A stretch of 16,707 nucleotides of DNA, from assembly GCA_023453725.1 (NCBI GenBank), contig JAEXTB010000245.1, positions 1-16,707 of the forward strand, in the 5' to 3' direction. This stretch comes from Bacillota bacterium. GTDB taxonomy: Bacteria > Bacillota > Clostridia > Christensenellales > CAG-138. The translations under genes were made by a program, and so were the position numbers. Within the stretch, counting starts at the first letter, position 1, and each line of letters starts with the position of its first letter. This document shows positions 13,540 to 16,707 of the stretch, in pieces. A model generated the notes under the pieces. That model ran no database searches, was not told the DNA's origin, and saw nothing but the letters and a program-made list of their open reading frames with translations.

Positions 13540-14346
13540 TTATTCGGGCAGAATTTGCGATAAAAAGGCGTCAATTGCCGCGTTTACATCCAAAAAATTA
13601 TCCGCGTTTGAAAAATGGGAGGCATTTTTTATGACGATAAGCGGATACCCTTCCCTTTTCGCCCATTCACTGGAATATTTCTTCACTTTACCTGTGGTGT
13701 CATATTCCCCAACAAGTATCAGTACCGGGCAATTCAGGCGAATATCGTGGTTTTCCTCCAGAAACTTTCCATATGCAATATCCATCTGCCGCATGATATC
13801 GGCTTTGCTCAGGGGCTTGAGCATCGAAAGCATCAAATCATACGCATACTGTGTCCTGCTCACAGCCTTTGCCATGCTTTTGCGAAGCAATGAATCGGGG
13901 AACCAGCCAGCCATGGTTCCTGCCCGTTTTATCCACCACTGATCGGACTTTGAATAGTATTCCGTTCCAAAAGGGGTGGTATCTATGGCAATCAGCGCAA
14001 GTGTCCGATCCGGATATTGGGCCGCAAATTCCTGGCAGGGGTACCCGCCCATTGACATACCTGCCAGTACCGCCTTCGAAATATGTTCGGTATCCAATAT
14101 GGTTTCTAGCGCAACCGCGGTATTTGAATATGAAAAATCGGCGTAAGGGCGGGATAAGCCATGTAAGGGTACATCCCACGTGATAATGGTATAGCGCGCC
14201 TCAAAATGCGCTACTTGCTTTTCAAACATGGAGTGATCAGCGGTCAGTCCATGTGTAAATACGATGCATTTTGCTTTGTCATCCGCATTTTTATGGATCC
14301 AGTAATGTGTGGTGCCGCGTTCGGACGCAATACTCTTGTGTTCCAT
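13540..14346 (-). CDS. alpha/beta hydrolase
   Basis: A 268-residue soluble protein with the complete alpha/beta-hydrolase triad: nucleophile Ser98 in GMSMGGY, acid Asp216 in GEYDTTGKV and His244 in NASHFSN. The oxyanion-hole region is THGLTADHSMF, and WDVPLHGLS resembles the conserved strand before the nucleophile. A helical cap domain (about 125-195, rich in Trp and Met) probably sets substrate choice. There is no signal peptide. The substrate cannot be deduced; esterase, lactonase or thioesterase roles are all possible. GGGGAGGGGG precedes ATG 14346. The gene begins 23 bp after the terminator of the upstream zinc-ribbon gene, and I see no clear promoter between them. Confidence 0.88.
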   Translation of the reverse strand: MEHKSIASERGTTHYWIHKNADDKAKCIVFTHGLTADHSMFEKQVAHFEARYTIITWDVPLHGLSRPYADFSYSNTAVALETILDTEHISKAVLAGMSMGGYPCQEFAAQYPDRTLALIAIDTTPFGTEYYSKSDQWWIKRAGTMAGWFPDSLLRKSMAKAVSRTQYAYDLMLSMLKPLSKADIMRQMDIAYGKFLEENHDIRLNCPVLILVGEYDTTGKVKKYSSEWAKREGYPLIVIKNASHFSNADNFLDVNAAIDAFLSQILPE

Positions 14347-14369
14347 ACTATCCCCCTCCCCTTTCCTAT

Positions 14370-14405
14370 AAAAAACGCGAACGCAGATTTCCCTGCGTTC
14401 GCGTT
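14370..14405 (-). terminator. strong intrinsic terminator after the CD1247-type gene
   Basis: A perfect 13-bp inverted repeat (AACGCGAACGCAG at 14374-14386, its complement at 14393-14405) with a 6-nt loop is followed on the minus strand by six T residues. It ends the transcript carrying the zinc-ribbon gene, and probably efp. Confidence 0.93.
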
Positions 14406-14421
14406 GGTGTAATAACTGCGC

Positions 14422-14826
14422 TTATTCTTCTTCGTCCACGGCGGGGATCACCTTTTTGTTGCAGGAAGGGCAAATGAGCTCTTCGCGGGAAGAGAGCATG
14501 TCCTGATCAAAATAGATGGTATCTCCGCAATGCGGACACTGAACCTCGATAAAGGCGTCCTCATCAAAGGCATCATCCTCATCGTCTTCATCCTCGTCAT
14601 CTTCTTCGCCGTAGAGTTCTTCTTCCACTTCGTCCAGGGCGTCATAAATATCGGAGACACATTCGTCCAACTCCGCCAGCGTCGCTTCGTTTTCGTCGAG
14701 CGCATCTGCGACGGCGTCCAACGTTTCGATGATGGCGGTATACAGTTTGCGCTGGGTTTCATCCGTGATATCCAAACCATCACAGAGGCCGCGCAAATAA
14801 GAGACCTTTTCTTTCACATAGCTCAT
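14422..14826 (-). CDS. CD1247-family protein with acidic linker and C-terminal zinc ribbon
   Basis: A 134-residue cytoplasmic protein of a family common in Clostridia and of unknown function. The N-terminal part (about 1-60; MSYVKEKVSYLRGLCDGLDI onwards) is the helical CD1247 N-terminal domain. An extremely acidic linker follows (about 62-92, nearly all Glu and Asp), then a four-Cys zinc ribbon: CPHC at 97-100 and CPSC at 119-122. The acidic tract and ribbon suggest a binding partner such as RNA polymerase or ribosomes, but that is only a guess. Start choice: ATG 14826 follows a perfect AGGAGG (14837-14842); the frame further upstream overlaps efp and lacks one. It lies 34 bp after efp, a frequent pairing, and precedes a strong terminator. 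Confidence 0.85.
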   Translation of the reverse strand: MSYVKEKVSYLRGLCDGLDITDETQRKLYTAIIETLDAVADALDENEATLAELDECVSDIYDALDEVEEELYGEEDDEDEDDEDDAFDEDAFIEVQCPHCGDTIYFDQDMLSSREELICPSCNKKVIPAVDEEE

Positions 14827-14860
14827 GTACGGTATACCTCCTGTATCACACGTAGATTTT

Positions 14861-15418
14861 TTATACGCGCTCCATATATTCGCCGGTACGCGTATCCACA
14901 CGGATGCGGTCGCCTTCATTGACGAACAGCGGAACGCTGATTTTATATCCGGTTTCTACCACTGCGGGCTTGGTGGTGCCTGTAGCGGTATCACCTTTGA
15001 AGCCGGGCTCAGTTTCAGTAACGGTCAGTTCCACAAAGTTGGGTGCGTCCACCGAGAAGGGGCTTCCTTTGAAGAAACGAACCTTGACTGTCTGGTTCTC
15101 CACAATAAAGTTAATGGCATCCTCTACCTGCTCATGGTTGAGGGGAATCTGCTCATACGTTTCCGTATCCATGAAATAGTACAGAGAACCATCGGCATAG
15201 AGGTACTGCATTTCTTTGGTTTCAATATGCGCAGGCGGGTATTTATCCGTCGGGTTGAACGTACGTTCGAGCACCGCCCCAGTCATTACGTTTTTCAGGC
15301 GGGTGCGGACGAAAGCCGCGCCTTTACCGGGCTTTACGTGCTGGAAATCTGCAATGGACCAAACTTGTCCATCAATTTCCACTGTAACACCCTTACGAAA
15401 ATCCCCTGCACTGATCAT
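14861..15418 (-). CDS. efp: translation elongation factor P
   Basis: Relieves ribosomes stalled at consecutive prolines by binding between the P and E sites. At 185 residues it has the three beta-barrel domains of the family. Domain I begins MISAGDFRKGVTVEIDGQ and has the loop KPGKGAAF with Lys32, the position that carries 5-aminopentanol in B. subtilis and beta-lysine (Lys34) in E. coli. Domain III ends GDRIRVDTRTGEYMERV. Start choice: ATG 15418 follows GGAGG and gives the standard N terminus, although the frame is open to 15484. It is followed at 34 bp by the CD1247-type gene on the same strand. Confidence 0.97.
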   Translation of the reverse strand: MISAGDFRKGVTVEIDGQVWSIADFQHVKPGKGAAFVRTRLKNVMTGAVLERTFNPTDKYPPAHIETKEMQYLYADGSLYYFMDTETYEQIPLNHEQVEDAINFIVENQTVKVRFFKGSPFSVDAPNFVELTVTETEPGFKGDTATGTTKPAVVETGYKISVPLFVNEGDRIRVDTRTGEYMERV

Positions 15419-15503
15419 AGTGTCATATCCTCCAAACTCAAATCTTGTGTATGATAGATTGTATTGCGTTTGCGCGTAAGCCAATACTCGGCATACCCAA
15501 ATG

Positions 15504-15530
15504 ATTTTACCATAGGAATGGGAGTTTCAA
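15504..15530 (-). promoter_or_regulatory. candidate efp promoter
   Basis: On the minus strand TTGAAA (15525-15530) and TAAAAT (15504-15509) are separated by only 15 bp, but TGG precedes the -10 as in extended -10 promoters. Transcription would start near 15497, about 80 nt before efp. Readthrough from the upstream endonuclease-like gene is an alternative. Confidence 0.35.
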
Positions 15531-15538
15531 CAAGGCTT

Positions 15539-16420
15539 TTATGTACTTTGCGCCCATGCGCCGTACATTTTTTGCATGGTCAAGGCGTCTTCCGCCATCG
15601 TGCCGCGGGATTCGCAGATGACGACAGGTGTGTAGCGACGCTTGTACAGAAGTTCAGCAAGCGGCGGAAACTCCGGCCCAAACTGCGTATCCGCAAATGT
15701 ATGGTGCATCTTCTCCCCCGCCTTTGTAAACTCAATGCGGCTGAAATGGATATGCAATTGTTTGGCGCGCGCAAGCCCTACCCTATTCTCTGTAGCGTCC
15801 AGTATGGCCGTATAGTCATCCTGTGATTGAATTGCGCCCATACCGCGGCAATGCAAATGCCCAAAATCAATGCAGGGAAGCAACCGTTCATCGACATTGC
15901 ATAACGCAAGCATTTCTTCAAGGTCTCCCAGCTGGCTCAATTTTCCCATAGTTTCAGGGCAGAGCGCAAATGTATCTAGCCCAAGGCCCGCTTCATCAAG
16001 CGTTTGAATAATTTCTTTTAAAAGGGCGCATGCGGCACTAAGCGAATCCGGTCTTCCTGTTTTTCCGGCGGAACCGGGGTGGAATATACCGCGTACAGCG
16101 CCCATTTGCCTGCTGACCGTTACGGCTTTTAAGAAATATTCCTTGTTTTTTTGGATGTTCTCCGGGTCGGTAGTAACAAGGTTAATATAGTAGGGAAAAT
16201 GTACACTCATCTGAATATCGTATTCTTGGGCGGCTTTTTTAATCGTTGCTGCGGTGTCTTCGCGGATACGTATGCCGTGGCCTAAGGAGTATTCAAATGC
16301 CTGAAGTCCCATCTCAGACAGCCACTTTGGAGCCTGCCAGGTTGCGGTATAGCCCGCTGCATAAAAAGAATCAGAGTTTCCCGCAGGGCCGAACCGGATG
16401 CGCTGCATGGTATCTTGCAT
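15539..16420 (-). CDS. TIM-barrel protein related to endonuclease IV (AP endonuclease family 2)
   Basis: A 293-residue protein with the endonuclease IV/xylose-isomerase-like barrel pattern. Metal-ligand candidates follow the Nfo order: His74 (SVHFPYYINL), His114 (FHPGS), Glu156 (CPETMGK), Asp185 and His188 (CIDFGHLH), His225 (LHIHFS), His239 or His240 (KMHH) and Glu270 (CESRG). The HFPYYINL and HPGS motifs are very Nfo-like. By eye, however, the Nfo Asp of the DRH motif is replaced (MHH here), and NDS reads HFS, so activity at abasic sites is uncertain. Perfect AGGAGG (16427-16432) precedes ATG 16420. The upstream promoter has a TATAAT box. It lies 120 bp before efp and 92 bp after the sigma factor gene. 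Confidence 0.82.
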   Translation of the reverse strand: MQDTMQRIRFGPAGNSDSFYAAGYTATWQAPKWLSEMGLQAFEYSLGHGIRIREDTAATIKKAAQEYDIQMSVHFPYYINLVTTDPENIQKNKEYFLKAVTVSRQMGAVRGIFHPGSAGKTGRPDSLSAACALLKEIIQTLDEAGLGLDTFALCPETMGKLSQLGDLEEMLALCNVDERLLPCIDFGHLHCRGMGAIQSQDDYTAILDATENRVGLARAKQLHIHFSRIEFTKAGEKMHHTFADTQFGPEFPPLAELLYKRRYTPVVICESRGTMAEDALTMQKMYGAWAQST

Positions 16421-16432
16421 GGCATGCCTCCT

Positions 16433-16462
16433 AACGTGAGATAGTTTTATTATACCCACGTT
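16433..16462 (-). promoter_or_regulatory. -10 box flanked by an inverted repeat, upstream of the TIM-barrel gene
   Basis: On the minus strand a perfect TATAAT (16449-16454) lacks a recognisable -35. It lies between AACGTG (16433-16438) and CACGTT (16457-16462), an inverted repeat with an 18-bp spacer. This could be an operator, or chance. The rest of the gap to the sigma factor gene shows a small GCAT-GAA-ATGC repeat and no clear terminator. Confidence 0.4.
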
Positions 16463-16512
16463 TGCATGAAATGCGGCATGGAAAACGATGATTTCGGTTT
16501 ACATTTAGGCAA

Positions 16513-16707
16513 TTATCCTTCAAATACTTCGCACAGCTTGCTCAGCGCCTTTTTTTCTATTCTGGATACGTACGAACGGGAAATATCAAGCATATTCGCA
16601 ATTTCACGTTGGGTCATACAAAAGTTTCCGGCAAGGCCATAGCGCAGTTCTATGACAAGGCGCTCTCGCTCGGTCAGATGTTTTCTTATCAGGCAGCGAA
16701 GCTGCTC
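16513..16707 (-). CDS. SigK/SigE-type sporulation sigma factor, C-terminal region 4 (partial)
   Basis: The last 64 residues of a sigma-70 family protein; the rest lies past the right edge. Region 4.1 reads LTERERLVIELRYGLAGN and the region 4.2 helix-turn-helix reads MTQREIANMLDISRSYVSRIEKKALSKL. The ISRSYVSRIEKKAL stretch resembles B. subtilis SigK most closely, with SigE or SigG as alternatives. Such factors drive mother-cell or forespore transcription, so an endospore former is implied, or a lineage that has kept these genes. The TAA stop is at 16513-16515. No symbol is given because region 2 is not visible. Confidence 0.9.
   Translation of the reverse strand, partial: EQLRCLIRKHLTERERLVIELRYGLAGNFCMTQREIANMLDISRSYVSRIEKKALSKLCEVFEG

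Noticed and set aside
14827..14919. Longer CD1247-type protein starting inside efp
   Set aside because: The perfect AGGAGG before ATG 14826 and the family N terminus MSYVKEKV fix the start; the extension overlaps efp out of frame.

Overview
The window looks like chromosome of an endospore-forming Clostridia-type Firmicute with moderate GC (roughly half, judged by eye). This rests on AGGAGG-type ribosome binding sites, the miaB-ylbF/ymcA-mutS-mutL-miaA-hfq-ynbB gene order, a LexA of Bacillus type, a CD1247-family zinc-ribbon protein next to efp, and a sporulation-type sigma factor (SigK-like region 4) at the right edge. The genus cannot be fixed from the sequence alone.

Layout. Positions 1-53 hold the 5' part of a minus-strand tRNA-Pro(UGG), cut by the window edge, with a near-consensus promoter. 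From about 219 to 9255 runs one plus-strand block: miaB, a YlbF/YmcA (Ric) family gene, mutS, mutL, miaA, hfq and a ynbB-type PLP enzyme. Its gaps are 0-40 bp and two junctions are 4-bp ATGA overlaps. It combines tRNA A37 modification (MiaA adds the isopentenyl group, MiaB thiomethylates it), mismatch repair (MutS/MutL, MutH-independent) and RNA regulation (Hfq, Ric-like protein). lexA converges on ynbB with a 1-bp gap. It is divergent from a small Cys-rich protein of unknown function, and a degenerate SOS-box candidate lies between them. That gene in turn converges, again with a 1-bp gap, on a Xer-like tyrosine recombinase gene.

Between the recombinase gene and rnhA is a 450-bp AT-rich region without a confident gene. 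It contains a perfect 38-bp inverted repeat (two 16-bp arms around a 6-bp asymmetric centre). A further 14-bp copy of the arm lies exactly over the -35 region of the recombinase promoter. This geometry is that of a tyrosine-recombinase core site plus an autoregulatory half-site, and is the most interesting feature here.

The right-hand part is all minus strand: proC-rnhA, tRNA-Trp with a perfect consensus promoter, an alpha/beta hydrolase, then a TIM-barrel endonuclease IV-like protein, efp and a CD1247-type zinc-ribbon protein, which end at a strong 13-bp-stem terminator. The 3' end of the sigma factor gene closes the window. Plus-strand genes on the left and minus-strand genes on the right converge on the lexA/recombinase region.
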